Shown piece after piece: positions 9,353 through 18,640 of a stretch of 64,000 nucleotides of DNA. How positions within the stretch are numbered: the first letter of the stretch is position 1; each line of letters starts with the position of its first letter. The position numbers and the translations under genes are program-made. The stretch is from Planobispora longispora (GTDB lineage Bacteria > Actinomycetota > Actinomycetes > Streptosporangiales > Streptosporangiaceae), in the NCBI RefSeq assembly GCF_016863135.1, contig NZ_BOOH01000038.1, forward strand, positions 16,469-80,468, written 5' to 3'. The notes under the pieces were generated by a model. It made no database searches. It was given only the letters and a program-made list of their open reading frames with translations, and was not told the DNA's origin.

Positions 9353-10216
9353 TCAGGCTTCTCCCGGCGCGCGTACCACCGCGACTGGGCAGTGGACGTG
9401 ATGCAGCACTCCATGACTGACCGAGCCCAGCACGGCGGAGCCGAACGCACCCCGCCCCCTGGACCCGACGACGGCCAGATCTGCTTCCCGGGACACCTCG
9501 CAGATGGCCCGGACCGGGTGCCCGCAGAGCACCACGTGATCCACCTCCACCTGGGGATGTCTCTCCCGCCACGGGGCCAGCTGCTGCTCGGCGGTCTTCC
9601 GCTCGGCGGCGGCGATGTCCTCCACCAGCGGGGTGGGCGCCATGGCGCCCGGTCCGACGGGGGGCATCCGCCAGGCGTGAATCACCCGCAGGCGGGCCTG
9701 GCGGCGCACCGCCTCGGCGAAGGCATATCGCAGCGCCACAGTGGCGTGGTCGGAACCGTCGAACCCGACCACGATCCGGCCCCGCGGGTGTTCCGGCACG
9801 TTCCTGACGACCACGACGGGCGTCGCCACATGACCGGCCAGATCCAGAGAGAGCGAACCGAGCAGCAGGCCGCTGAAGCCACCGAGCCCACGGCTGCCGA
9901 CCACGACCTGTTCGGCGTCCTCGGCCTCACGCCGCAGGACCTCGCCCACCCGGCCGGCCTCCAGCAGGGTGCCGATCTCGGTTCCCGGCGCGCGCTCACG
10001 TGCCCGCGCCGCTGCCGCATCGATGACGCCGCGGCAGTACTCGGTCGCCGAGTCGCGAAAGCCCGGCGGTGTGTGCAACGGGATGTCGTAGGACCACGGC
10101 TCGCACACGTGCACAATCCTCAGGGCGCAGCCGCGCCGTACGGCGTCGGCGGCCCACTCGACCGCGGCTGTCGCGGGAGGCGAGCCGTCCGTCCCTACCA
10201 CCACATGCGCCGTCAT
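9353..10216 (-). CDS. Universal stress protein, two Usp domains
   Basis: A 287-residue tandem Usp protein. Domain 1 (1-140) and domain 2 (about 147-287) each end in the ATP-binding signature GSRGxGxFxxxxLGSxS, so nucleotide binding is likely. Start ATG 10216 follows GAGGAGGACGAC. It is first in an operon with a DUF385 oxidoreductase and a dienelactone hydrolase. A DosR-like 14-bp dyad lies 77 bp upstream. Proteins of this type (Rv2005c, Rv2623) are classic hypoxia-regulon members in mycobacteria. Confidence 0.93.
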   Translation of the reverse strand: MTAHVVVGTDGSPPATAAVEWAADAVRRGCALRIVHVCEPWSYDIPLHTPPGFRDSATEYCRGVIDAAAARARERAPGTEIGTLLEAGRVGEVLRREAEDAEQVVVGSRGLGGFSGLLLGSLSLDLAGHVATPVVVVRNVPEHPRGRIVVGFDGSDHATVALRYAFAEAVRRQARLRVIHAWRMPPVGPGAMAPTPLVEDIAAAERKTAEQQLAPWRERHPQVEVDHVVLCGHPVRAICEVSREADLAVVGSRGRGAFGSAVLGSVSHGVLHHVHCPVAVVRAPGEA

Positions 10217-10292
10217 GTCGTCCTCCTCTGCCGCTGTCTCTATCCGACCCCTATGCCGAGCTCACCGCCGGGGCCGAAAGGCACTGATACCG

Positions 10293-10306
10293 GGGACTTC
10301 CGGCCC
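10293..10306. promoter_or_regulatory. DosR/OsdR-like box GGGACTTCCGGCCC
   Basis: A 14-bp imperfect dyad, identical to the one at 19313 and close to the mycobacterial DevR box core GGGACTTNNGTCCC. It lies 77 bp before the USP gene on the minus strand. Confidence 0.65.
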
Positions 10307-10597
10307 AGTCGTCGTCTCCGCTCGAAGCCGGCGAGCCCCGCCGCAAGGTGATCGCCAGCCCTGGGCGGTCGGGACGCCGGATCACGGACGCTTTCGATGC
10401 GTTCTCAGCTGGACCGGAGCCAGACCCGCCCGGTGCTCGGCTCACCGGTGAATCCGGGATGACGACCTTCATCGGGTTCGCGGGTGAGGTTACGGCGACC
10501 CGCCGCCGACAGGGTCGGCGGCGGGCCAGGCTGGACAGCAGCACGCAGGCGAACACGGTCAACAACGCTCTCCACCCGGTCAGATCACTTCGCACTG

Positions 10598-10829
10598 CCG
10601 ACCAGTCTTCCCGGCGCACCGCGCCGTACCGTGGCAGGAGCGCGGCGGGGCGCATCCTGACGCACGCCAGGGGCATCGCCGGTTGCGATCGATTGAACTC
10701 GGTTACCGATATGGGTGGGTAAGGAGCTGGTCACAGCTTGTGGGCGCTCCAGTGCTGGAACAGCCATTTCATTGCACAGGGCAAGAATCTGTTAGGCTTC
10801 TTGAAGGTGCGCCGGGAAGACTGGTCGGC
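10598..10829. repeat. 232-bp element with 23-bp perfect terminal inverted repeats
   Basis: Bases 10598-10620 are the exact reverse complement of 10807-10829 (ends GCCGACCAGTC ... GACTGGTCGGC). The interior has no gene and no internal symmetry. This looks like a MITE or a small deleted insertion sequence. No convincing target duplication is visible. The surrounding stretch 10217-10908 has no gene. Confidence 0.5.
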
Positions 10830-10908
10830 TTCCGTTCTCGTATGCCGACCTGGAGAGCCGCCACATGACCGGGACCCCTCCCCCCGCCCCCTCCTCGCGG
10901 CTCCTGGT

Positions 10909-11244
10909 ATGAGCGAGGACCATGGCTCCACCGGCCTACACGTAGACGTCCAGCCCTACGACGACCTGACCGTCCTCCACCTGACCGGTCGACTGACCGG
11001 AACGACCGCCCCGATGCTCCATGTGTTGCTGGCCAAGACACTGGCCGCGCGCTTCCCACCGGCTGTGATCGTGGACGCTCGAGGGCTCAGCACAATCGAT
11101 CCATCCGGCTGGGCCATCTTGGAGGCCGCCGACCGACACGCACGTGACTCCGGCGGCCGAGTGATCGTCACCGGTGCCGACAGCGCGGCGTTCGGATGGT
11201 CCGCCACGATCGAGCAGGCGATCGCCGATTTCGGCGAGGCCTGA
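10909..11244 (+). CDS. STAS-domain protein (anti-anti-sigma factor-like)
   Basis: A 111-residue single STAS domain: VDVQPYDDLTVLHLTGRL, then AVIVDARGLSTIDPSGWAIL, the segment where SpoIIAA-type proteins carry the phosphorylatable Ser/Thr. Such proteins release sigma-B-type factors from their anti-sigma kinase. ATG 10909 has only a weak ribosome site (CTCCTGGT). It ends 30 bp from the convergent MarR gene. A sigma-B/HrdB-like factor lies at 20210, but no anti-sigma kinase is in the window, so the partner is unknown. Confidence 0.75.
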   Translation: MSEDHGSTGLHVDVQPYDDLTVLHLTGRLTGTTAPMLHVLLAKTLAARFPPAVIVDARGLSTIDPSGWAILEAADRHARDSGGRVIVTGADSAAFGWSATIEQAIADFGEA

Positions 11245-11273
11245 GCCCGTCAGGGGAATGCGACCAGAGGCCG

Positions 11274-11774
11274 TTACGCCTCCGGCCAGCCGAGCGGGTG
11301 ACTGACGTCTACCGGAGGCTCTCCACCCGCCTCGCTGAAGGCGGTCATCGCCGAGATCAGCGCCCGGCGCTGCTCAGCCGACATGCGCGCGACGATCGCG
11401 GCGATCTCATCGCGGCGGCGCACGGTGACCTCCTCGACGATGCGCCGCCCCTGCGGGGTCAGGCGCATGAGGTTCTCGCGCCGGTTGCGGGGGTTGACCT
11501 CCCGTGTGATCATCCCGGCCGCGGCGAGGCGGTCGGCCATGCGCATGGCCGTGGAGGAGTTGACGTTGAGCGCCTCGGCCATGGCCACCAGCGTGGTCTC
11601 CCCATGACCGGACAGGACCACCAGCATCCGGAACTGCGCCAGCGTGACCTTGTCCTCCACCGCACTCAGGGAACGTGCGGCGACGGCCACCAGAAGCCGA
11701 GATCCGGTCAGAACCCCGGAGATGACCGCGGTCAGGTCCTCACCATTGACCTGTTCCGAATGACGTGCTGCCAT
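11274..11774 (-). CDS. MarR-family transcriptional regulator
   Basis: A 166-residue winged-helix dimer-type repressor. The helix-turn-helix reads VAMAEALNVNSSTAMRMADRLAAAGMI, followed by the wing (REVNPRNRRENLMRLTPQGRR). The ATG at 11774 is chosen because family proteins begin shortly before the first helix, though no strong ribosome site is seen. Promoter DNA upstream includes ATTGTTGTACA-like sequence that could be its own site. The target may be the broken genes to the right or the STAS gene. Confidence 0.87.
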   Translation of the reverse strand: MAARHSEQVNGEDLTAVISGVLTGSRLLVAVAARSLSAVEDKVTLAQFRMLVVLSGHGETTLVAMAEALNVNSSTAMRMADRLAAAGMITREVNPRNRRENLMRLTPQGRRIVEEVTVRRRDEIAAIVARMSAEQRRALISAMTAFSEAGGEPPVDVSHPLGWPEA

Positions 11775-11908
11775 AGGCAATGTTGTACACCGTCCGCCCG
11801 GTGTCCCTCTCCGGCAACCGCACGGCACAGCCGGAACGGAGCGTAGAACGCCCTACGGTCAGCTCACCCGGCCCTGCGCGGGACCGGGCGCATAGTCACT
11901 ATCGTCCG

Positions 11909-12503
11909 TCAGCGGATGACCACGGTGTGGCCGATCTTCAGCCAGGAGCTCGACCAGATCCAGTCCATGGCACTCACGCTCACCCTGACGCACCCGTGCG
12001 AGGCCGGGTACGGCGGAACCGCCCCGTAACCGTGGACGGCGATGCCGCCGTTGAAGTACCTCGGCCGGTACAGGGAGCCCAGCGGTCCCCGATCCCAGCC
12101 GTTGACCTGGCGGAAGACCGTGTAGGTGCCGCGCAGGGTGACGGCGCGCCTGACCACGCCTCCCACCGTGTAGGTCCGCCCGCTGCCGGTGGAGGTGTTG
12201 AACACCCGCTCCACCCGGCCGTTCAGGACCAGCAGTGGTGAGCGGGCCGCACCTTGCCCTCCGCCCGGCGGATCCAGTAACCGAGCCCGGTCAGCCGCCG
12301 TTGCAGCGCGAGCACCTCGGATCCGCTCGCGCCCTGCCGCAGGATCGGCCTCTGGCGGGCGGGCCCTGCGCCGGGACCGTGAGGCGATGGGCGGTCGCCG
12401 CCGCTGCGGGCGGACCGGTCTGAGGCGACGGCCCAGGGGGAATTGTGATCGTCCCGCCGGCGGACGCGGCTATCGTCAGCACGGCCAGACAGTGGCGGAA
12501 CAT
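11909..12503 (-). pseudogene. L,D-transpeptidase (YkuD) with N-terminal peptidoglycan-binding domain, broken
   Basis: The C-terminal part (11909-12214) reads the YkuD catalytic core: HGYGAVPPYPASHGCVRVS, with the His and Cys of the SHGCVR motif present. Upstream, in a different frame, is a PG_binding_1 domain (QGASGSEVLALQRRLTGLGYWIRR). A signal-peptide-like start at ATG 12503 is in a third frame. At least two frameshifts and a deletion of the linker between EGKV and LLVLNGRVE separate the pieces. An intact enzyme would make 3-3 peptidoglycan crosslinks outside the membrane. Its ATG lies just after the stop of the VOC remnant, so the two were once coupled. Confidence 0.75.
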
Positions 12504-12504
12504 C

Positions 12505-12869
12505 TCATTCCTCCATACCGGCCATGAGGCCCATGAGGTTTCCCGCTGGGTCGGTGAACAGGGCGAACTCCAGTTGCGTACCACCGTCCGACTTCCGGTC
12601 TCGTAGCTCCTGCGCGATCTGGACCGCCGACTTCCGGTCCGCGTCACAGACCTTCATCCCGGTCAGTTCCCTGCCCTCGTCGACCGCCGCGACGAAGAAC
12701 ACGTCGACGCGGTCGCGTGTGAAGCTGCGCCCGCGCGCCGCCGGACTTCCTCGATGTAGGAGAGCAAGGCCGCGGCGTCCAGTTCCAGGTCGCCGAAGAA
12801 CTACGGGTCGCGTGGGCGCCCCCGGCTGGCACCCGCCAACCTGCGCCATCCGATGAGACGGTCAGCCAT
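12505..12869 (-). pseudogene. VOC (glyoxalase-like) protein, frameshifted
   Basis: ATG 12869 follows GAGGAGGTCGCC and opens MADRLIGWRR, but the frame stops after about 22 codons. A second frame from about 12720 to 12505 gives VQIAQELRDRKSDGGTQLEF and LFTDPAGNLMGLMAGMEE, the usual C-terminal strand pattern of the vicinal-oxygen-chelate family. At least two indels separate the segments. No metal-site residues can be assigned with confidence. Confidence 0.5.
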
Positions 12870-13131
12870 GGCGACCTCCTCACTGTCCAGCATGCCGAGG
12901 CCCACCCCATCCGGCACAAGAAGAGGGTCCTGACATCAGGCGCCATTGGTACTCGATTCCATAGGTCGGTGTCGCGCCCGGCCGACGAGCCGGTACCCGA
13001 GGGCGGCCATTCGGTCCCCTCGGGAAGGGACGACAGGCCCTATGGGAGATGCCGGAGGGAGATGTCGGACGAGCCGCATGCTCTCGTGCAGGCGAGTACC
13101 ACGGATTACGCGGACAATGGGGTGGCCGATC

Positions 13132-13702
13132 ATGAACGCGAGAGACAGACTGTTGGGTCACGGTCGCGTTCCGGCTTTATCCGGTCCATGGATTTCGCGG
13201 CCCCGGCCGCCGGAGCGACTTCTGCCCTCAGGTCACCCTGCAAGGGCTGCGGGTGCTCGCCAGACTCTCCGAGGACCGGCGACCGCCCGAGCTGATCCGG
13301 GTCGCCCGGGTCGCGCTGCGCGCGTGGCGGATGCGGGGAACGGAGAAACCGTACATGTTCGGCCATGGCAAGGCGTTCGAGACGGTCAAATGGCCGGTCA
13401 CGTGGTACGGCGCGTACGCGATGCTCGACACGCTCGGTCGCTTTCCCACGCTGCGGCGGGCAACGACCGCAGACCCGGAGGACCGCTCGGCGCTGGCCGA
13501 GCTCGCCGCCTGCCTGATCGCCTACAACATCGGCGCGGAAGGAATAGTGCTCCCTCGCTCGGCTTACCACGGCTGGGCCGGGTTCTCGTTCGGGCGTAAA
13601 CACGCACCGTCACCACTCGCGACCGCCTGGCTGCTGAAGGTGCTGCACAGACTCGACGACCTGGCCCCCGAGGCCGCCCTCGTCGACGTCCGCAGACGGT
13701 GA
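13132..13702 (+). pseudogene. Conserved actinobacterial hypothetical protein, two frameshifts
   Basis: ATG 13132 gives MNARDRLLGHGRVPALSGPW. The frame then shifts to DFAAPAAGATSALR and shifts again into the long intact part from about 13226 to 13702 (TLQGLRVLARLSEDRRPPEL, EKPYMFGHGKAFETVKWP, PRSAYHGWAGFSFGRK). The three segments are in the right order and nearly contiguous. I recall similar unnamed actinobacterial proteins but no assigned function. The remaining open piece could be translated from GTG 13253. Confidence 0.55.
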
Positions 13703-13811
13703 CGGTAGACCCCGTGCACGACCGCGCTGTCGAACCGCCCGTCCATTCTCGACCGTACTTGCCGTCACGGCTCTTTTCCTAGGTGGTCTTTTTGCTTTTG
13801 ATTCTTTGTGC

Positions 13812-14210
13812 TTATATACTCAATTGCTTTACTTTGTAGATTACAAACAGGTTGGCCCTCGGCTTCCGCATCCCACAGTGCGCCCGCCGCAGGGCGTAGT
13901 CCTCCAGCACCCGGCCGGTCGCCGGCATCACCGCGATCACAGCCCCGGCCAGGTGCTCCCGTACGGCCAGCGCGCCCATCAGCGCCAGGACCGCGATCGC
14001 GTCGACACCCAGCCGACCGGCCCGCAGCCCCGCCACCACCCACCGCACCGCAGGGACCGTCGCCAGGACTGTCCCTGCGGCCCACACCGCGTCACCGGCG
14101 GCCACCGCCCCGAGGGCGTGCAAAACGATGCCCGCCAATAGCGCCCCGGCGGTGCCTCCCAGTAACCACACCGGCCTCACCCGGTGACCGGCGCCATCGG
14201 AGTCGGCCAT
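13812..14210 (-). pseudogene. Heavy-metal P-type ATPase, N-terminal fragment
   Basis: ATG 14210 (AGGGAGGG 6 nt upstream) begins a P1B-type ATPase: a two-helix start followed by LRAGRLGVDAIAVLALMGAL and GRVLEDYALRRA, the conserved block before the actuator domain. After that the reading runs into the AT-rich island and stops at 13812. Actuator, phosphorylation (DKTGT) and nucleotide domains are absent. The break coincides with the AT-island motif at 13827, so the island marks a rearrangement junction. Confidence 0.75.
13827..13842. repeat. AT-island motif CTTTACNTTGTAGATT, copy 2
   Basis: Identical to the copies at 8072 and 22635 except for the variable centre base. It lies in an about 75-bp AT-rich stretch (13785-13855) exactly where the metal ATPase gene is cut off. 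Here TTTGTA-GAT-TACAAA adds a second small dyad. Confidence 0.7.
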
Positions 14211-14254
14211 GTTGATCCCTCCCTCCCCTCCAGCGTGATGCCGGTCCGGGAGGA

Positions 14255-14279
14255 CGCCCGGGGACAAGGTCCCCGGGCG
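14255..14279. promoter_or_regulatory. Perfect dyad upstream of the metal ATPase remnant
   Basis: 11-bp arms (CGCCCGGGGAC / GTCCCCGGGCG) with an AAG centre, 45-69 bp before the ATPase ATG. It resembles the DosR-like boxes but has one base less between the half-sites. A metal-responsive repressor site is an alternative. Inference only. Confidence 0.4.
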
Positions 14280-14392
14280 GGGTGGCTTCCGGCCCTGGGC
14301 GCGCCCGGGCTCGGCGGCGACCATGGCAGTGGCGGCCGAGGGCCACGACGTGTCGCCTGTCGCCCTTCCGGCACCGAAGGAGGGGAGAGCGG

Positions 14393-14967
14393 GTGCAGCA
14401 CTTCTGCGACCTGCTCCATCTCGAGGCCGGGCCGTTCGGGGCCGTCCTCCCCAGCTCAGCGTGCGGGCCGGGGAGCCCGTCGCCGTCGCTGGCCGGGTAC
14501 TACCGCCGGGGACTGCCGATCGTGGCCGATCCCGGCACGACCTTCGCCTACTGCAACCACGGCTATGCCACGCTCGGCCAGATCGTCGAGGACGTGAGCG
14601 GGATGAGCCTGGAGCGCTACTTCCGCGAGCGGATCTTCGATCCCCTCGGCATGCCGGACACCGGCCTCGTCCGCTCCGCACGGATCGCCGCACGCCTGGC
14701 GACCGGGTACGCCCTGGGGCGCCGCGGCGTGCAGGCCGTACCCGATCCTACGTGTTCCGGTTGGGTCTTCCGGAGTCCGGGGCGTCGAGTCTGCGCGTCG
14801 TGTTCGGCACCGCCCCGGGCGGCACGGCGGCCATGCACGCGGATCTCGGCGGGCAGCCGATATCGCTCATCAGGCGTCCCGTGGAAGGCGGCAGGGCCGG
14901 TGCGGTGCGGGCCGCTGCCGTGCGATCCGCCATGAGGCGTCGCCGGCGATCCGAGGAGGCGCGGTGA
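14393..14967 (+). pseudogene. Serine hydrolase (class C beta-lactamase fold), truncated and frameshifted
   Basis: The frame from about 14393 reads HFCDLLHLEAGPFGAVLP, then DPGTTFAYCNHGYATLGQIV with the Y-x-N active-site motif, and RYFRERIFDPLGMPDTGL. The N-terminal part with the S-x-x-K nucleophile is missing. Near 14745 the frame shifts to VFGTAPGGTAAMHADLGGQP, a beta-sandwich tail seen in related esterase/beta-lactamase proteins, after a deletion. No enzyme activity can be expected. Confidence 0.65.
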
Positions 14968-15060
14968 TGAGCGGCCCGGCAACGTCCGCCGAGCTTGGGC
15001 GGATGAGCACGCCGATCGACAGGCTCGGGCCGTTCTTGAAATGGCCTGAAGGCAGTTGAC

Positions 15061-15097
15061 GAGATCCCGTCCGATCATTCCGATCGGACGGGATCTC
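15061..15097. terminator. Strong hairpin, 16-bp perfect stem, 5-nt loop
   Basis: GAGATCCCGTCCGATC (15061-15076) pairs perfectly with 15082-15097. It lies between the serine-hydrolase remnant on the plus strand and the end of the monooxygenase gene on the minus strand, so it could terminate both. Confidence 0.7.
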
Positions 15098-15165
15098 GCG
15101 TTTACCGTGGTCTCAAACTGGTCGGGCGATGCTGCGTCAACGGCGGACGCCTTCGGGGACATCTT

Positions 15166-16728
15166 TCAGGTGCGGGCGCCTTCGATGGCGCCGAACCACC
15201 GCTGCAAGGCCGTCCGGAGTGTTTCCAGCTCCGCGGGATCTGGTCGGGGTGATGTAGACGCCCAGGCCACGTAGCAGTCCGGTCGAAGGAGCAGGGCGGC
15301 GGGCGCGTGGGGCTGGGGGCGCGCGGTGACGATGTCGACCCGGTCATGCCGCAGGCCAGGTGTCCGCGCCAGCGATGTTCCTTCGGTCAGGTCGAGCAGC
15401 AGGGGGCGTGCGGTCCTGGTCAGCTCGGCCAGCCGGACCGGCCCGGCCGGGGTGTGCAGTTCCATGTCCGGGGCGAAGCGGCCGATCAGCGGGTGCGGTT
15501 CGGGTCCGCCCATGTCGTAGCGGACGTCGGCGCCCGCGGTGAGTTCGGCCAAGCGCCGCACCGTGTCCGGGTCGCGGAGCAGTTCGGTGAACAGTTCGCG
15601 CAGTCCGGTGACGTCGTCGCCGGGGGCGATCAGCGCCGACTGCGCCTGGGCGTTCAGCACCATGCGGTGCGCGGCCGATCGCCGCTCTGTCTCGTAGGTG
15701 TCCAGCAGTCCGGGTGGGGCGCTTCCGCGGATCTCGGCGGCGAGTTTCCAGCCGAGATTGACCGCGTCCTGCAGGCCGAGGTTGAGCCCGGGGCCGCCCC
15801 CGGTGGCGGCGTACACGTGGGCGGCGTCACCGATCAGGAACACCCGGCCGCAGGCGAAACGTTCGGCGATGCGGGTATTGCCGCCGGTCAACCGGCGCAG
15901 CACGTGCGGTCCTTGGCCATCGGGCGGCCCGAGTGGCACGTCGACGCCGAGCACGCGACGGATGCTCGCCCGCACCTCCTCCAGGCTCATCGGGGCGTCG
16001 GTCGCAGGCTGGTCCCACTCGGTGGTGCTGACCAGCGGTGGATGGCCGGGCATCGGCGCGTAGGAGAACCCTCCGTGCTCGGTGCGGTGAGGCAGGAAGG
16101 GCATGACGGCGCCGTAGCCGGGAACGTTCAGCGCGCCGTTCGCGGGGTCGATCCAGTCCGCGGGGACGGTCGCGTGCGCTGAGCGGACGGTCATGCGGTC
16201 ATAGGTGATGCCGGGGAACCCGATGCCGGAGAGCTTGCGCGTGATGCTGTGGGCTCCGTCGGCGCCGATCAGGTATCGGGTCCGCAGGTGGTATCCCCCG
16301 TCCGGGCCCGTGATGTCGACGGTGACGGCGTCGTCGTCCTGTGACAGGCCGACGACCTCGTGTCCCCATCGGATTTCCACGCCCAGTTCGATCGCTCGCT
16401 CCTGCAGGACCTGCACGATGCGTCGCTGCGGTACCGGCAGGGCGTAGACGGGGCTGTCCTCCAGCAGGCTCAGGTCCAGGCCCATCGCGCCGAACATGAA
16501 GTACGCGGAGTTCGGGCGCGGCGGTTGCGGGCTGCCGCTGAGGCGTTCGTGCAGTCCGCGGTGGTCGAGCATCTTCACGATCTGGCCGAGCAATCCGTTC
16601 GCTTTCGGTTCCTGACTGGGCTCGGGCAGCCGTTCCAGCACGAGCGGCCGGACTCCTGCCAGGCTCAGTTCGCAGGCCAGCATCAGCCCGTTCGGGCCGC
16701 CGCCGGCGATGACGACATCGGTGGTCAT
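15166..16728 (-). CDS. FAD-dependent aromatic monooxygenase (PHBH fold)
   Basis: A 520-residue flavoprotein hydroxylase. GGGPNGLMLACELSLAGVRP near the N-terminus is the FAD GxGxxG motif, GADGAHSITRKLSGI is the DG motif and FLIGDAAHVYAATGGGPGLN is the GD motif. The C-terminal thioredoxin-like domain starts at about residue 400. The group includes rifampicin monooxygenase and polyketide or aromatic hydroxylases; the substrate cannot be told. ATG 16728 follows GAAGGAGC. It is divergent from a TetR gene with a near-perfect operator between them, the classic arrangement of an inducible resistance or catabolic enzyme. Confidence 0.9.
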   Translation of the reverse strand: MTTDVVIAGGGPNGLMLACELSLAGVRPLVLERLPEPSQEPKANGLLGQIVKMLDHRGLHERLSGSPQPPRPNSAYFMFGAMGLDLSLLEDSPVYALPVPQRRIVQVLQERAIELGVEIRWGHEVVGLSQDDDAVTVDITGPDGGYHLRTRYLIGADGAHSITRKLSGIGFPGITYDRMTVRSAHATVPADWIDPANGALNVPGYGAVMPFLPHRTEHGGFSYAPMPGHPPLVSTTEWDQPATDAPMSLEEVRASIRRVLGVDVPLGPPDGQGPHVLRRLTGGNTRIAERFACGRVFLIGDAAHVYAATGGGPGLNLGLQDAVNLGWKLAAEIRGSAPPGLLDTYETERRSAAHRMVLNAQAQSALIAPGDDVTGLRELFTELLRDPDTVRRLAELTAGADVRYDMGGPEPHPLIGRFAPDMELHTPAGPVRLAELTRTARPLLLDLTEGTSLARTPGLRHDRVDIVTARPQPHAPAALLLRPDCYVAWASTSPRPDPAELETLRTALQRWFGAIEGART

Positions 16729-16969
16729 GGTGCTCCTTCGTTCGCATGGAAAGGTCAGGGCGGGTGAGGCGCTGCGGCACCCGGCTCGCGGCGGATCCCG
16801 GTTTTCGGGTGGCGTGGTCAGCCGCGGTGGTGTGCTGCGACGTCGAGTTTTCAGGACACGACAGCGGTGGCCGAGGACTTTGACGATGCGGGGATGGTCA
16901 GGCCGGAGCAGCCGGAGATCGGTCGCTGTGGTCCTTCCTGTCGAGACGGGCGTCAGATTAAACAGAAAA

Positions 16970-17001
16970 AGTGCGTGCACGCAAGTTTGCGTGTACGCAC
17001 T
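16970..17001. promoter_or_regulatory. TetR operator, 15-bp inverted repeat
   Basis: AGTGCGTGCACGCAA, a 2-bp spacer, then TTGCGTGTACGCACT; the arms match at 14 of 15 positions. It lies 20 bp before the TetR start and about 240 bp before the divergent monooxygenase, so it can control both. Confidence 0.75.
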
Positions 17002-17021
17002 CGAATCGAGACACTGAGGCG

Positions 17022-17672
17022 GTGACGACAGGACGAACCGGGTTGCGTGAGCAGAAGAAACAGGCCACCCGGGAGGCGTTGAGTGCGGCGGCACTGCGGC
17101 TGGCCCTTGAGCGCGGACCGGACAACGTGCGCGTCGACGACATCGCCGAGGCCGCCGGCGTCTCACCGAGGACCTACAACAACTACTTCTCCAGCCGGGA
17201 GCAGGCGATCGTCGCTGCCGTCACCGGCGAACGGGGGGCGCGGGTCGCGGCGGCAGTGGCCGACCGGCCCGCCGACGTCGGCCTCGCCGCCGCGGTCATC
17301 GAAGCGATCGTGGATCAGTACACCGCTCCGGGCGAACCTGGTCGCGACGCGCTGCTACTGATCACCGCCAGTCCCGCGCTGCGCGAGGCGTTCGTCGACA
17401 CCACCGGTGCGATCGAGCATCCCCTCACCGACGCGATCGCCGGACGCCTCGGCGATACCGACCCGCACACCGCCCGCGTGCTCGCGGCGAGCGTGGCCGC
17501 CGCGGTCCGCCTCGCGCTCGGACGATGGCTGCAGACTACTGCCGCGTCCTTCACGGCCGGCGGGCTCGTCGTGCCGTCCGGCTCGCTACCGGACCTGCTG
17601 CGCGCCACGCTCGCACCACTCGCGCCCGCACTCGACGCCGCGGAGCAACAGGCGCTCCGCCGTCGTCGGTGA
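17022..17672 (+). CDS. TetR-family transcriptional repressor
   Basis: A 216-residue regulator. The DNA-binding helix-turn-helix is at residues 10-55 (REALSAAALRLALERGPDNV, VDDIAEAAGVSPRTYNNYFS). The rest is an all-helical ligand domain of the type paired with FAD monooxygenases and exporters. GTG 17022 is chosen because it gives the usual N-terminal length; upstream in-frame codons overlap the operator. It most likely represses itself and the divergent monooxygenase until an aromatic or antibiotic ligand binds. Confidence 0.9.
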   Translation: MTTGRTGLREQKKQATREALSAAALRLALERGPDNVRVDDIAEAAGVSPRTYNNYFSSREQAIVAAVTGERGARVAAAVADRPADVGLAAAVIEAIVDQYTAPGEPGRDALLLITASPALREAFVDTTGAIEHPLTDAIAGRLGDTDPHTARVLAASVAAAVRLALGRWLQTTAASFTAGGLVVPSGSLPDLLRATLAPLAPALDAAEQQALRRRR

Positions 17673-17757
17673 GCTGCCCGTCCTGGAGGGAACGGCGCCC
17701 CGCCATGCACCGCCGAATCGCGGGAGAATCGTCTCGGGTCCTCTGCCGGAGATCATC

Positions 17758-18130
17758 ATGCCTGCGGCACGGTACGGGAAACGATCATCTTCATCCCGGG
17801 AAGCGATCAACTCCCCCTTGGTTCGTCAGCAGGTCGAAGCCATTCGTGAACACCCCAGGCTCACCGCCATCGACCGGCTGATGCTGGGAGCCGGTAGACA
17901 ATGGCCGCAGCACATCGGCGCCCTCGCCGTCCTCGACGGGACGGGCCTCCTGGCCGTGACCGAGGGAGGTGCGAAGCGAGCGGTTCGACCGGCCTTGACC
18001 GGGTCAGGGCAGTTGCGCACGCCCACGGCGCGACCGTCAACGACGTCCTGCTCGCCCTCACGGCGGGCCGTCCTGCGCAGCCGCGGCGAGCGGCTCACCG
18101 GTGGCCGACGCCCGGTCCGTCAGCCACCGG
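17758..18130 (+). pseudogene. Wax ester synthase/DGAT, internally deleted
   Basis: ATG 17758 follows CCGGAGATCATC. The conserved N-terminal piece RLTAIDRLMLGAGRQWPQHI and GALAVLDGTGLL is followed, after a jump of frame and a large deletion, by RVRAVAHAHGATVNDVLLAL, the block that normally comes about 200 residues later. The catalytic HHxxxDG motif is lost in the deletion. A complete paralogue is present at 28332-29828. Acyltransferases of this family make storage triacylglycerol or wax esters. Confidence 0.7.
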
Positions 18131-18324
18131 TGCAGGTCACCCCGGAGCGAGACGACCGGCCGCCGCGCGTGTGCCCCCCGCCAGCGCCGCGGCCTGCAGG
18201 AGCAGCACCGGCGCCAGCACGGCGAGAAATCCCAGGCTCCCTCCCGCACCGCGTCCGCCACCGCGACAAGGATCAGCACGGCGGACGGTGCGATCAGCGC
18301 GTAGGTGCGTCCGGCAGTCGTCAT
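18058..18324 (-). pseudogene. Small two-helix membrane protein, two frameshifts
   Basis: ATG 18324 opens TYALIAPSAVLILVAVADAV (helix 1). A frameshift near 18232 leads to FLAVLAPVLLLQAAALAGGT (helix 2), and a second shift returns to RPVVSLRGDLHRWLTDRASA, the soluble tail, ending at 18058. Together these give one coherent about 88-residue protein of a type common in actinobacteria. It overlaps the end of the wax-synthase remnant on the other strand. Confidence 0.5.
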
Positions 18325-18552
18325 ACCTCATGGGTACGGCCCGGCAACCCTCCGGTGCCGGGACCAAAGACCCCGATCCGCTCCCGGCAGGCCCTTGCCA
18401 CCGCATCCACGTGCCGGAGGAGAGGCGTGGCGTGGTTACTCCGTCCCGCCCGGCTGCACGAGCGGGGTGCGCTTCCCGCCGATGAGGTGCGCGCAGGGAT
18501 CACTCGGCCCGGCCGGGAAACGCGGGGGATTTGAAGGCTTTGCACCCTATGA

Positions 18553-18588
18553 AACCGGTGCCCACCCCGCGTGGGGTGGGCACCGGTT
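18553..18588 (-). terminator. Hairpin with 16-bp perfect stem downstream of doxX-like gene
   Basis: AACCGGTGCCCACCCC and its exact complement are separated by GCGT. It lies about 53 bp past the stop of the DoxX-like gene (18641) on the same strand. No U-tract follows, as is usual for actinobacterial hairpin terminators. Confidence 0.75.
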
Positions 18589-18640
18589 CCGGGTCGCGGT
18601 CCCGCTGCGCGGCGCTCCTCGGGGTGCGCCGCCGGGGTGG

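Noticed and set aside
14255..14279. Another DosR-like box
   Set aside because: The half-site spacing is one base short and the arms are longer; listed as a separate dyad.
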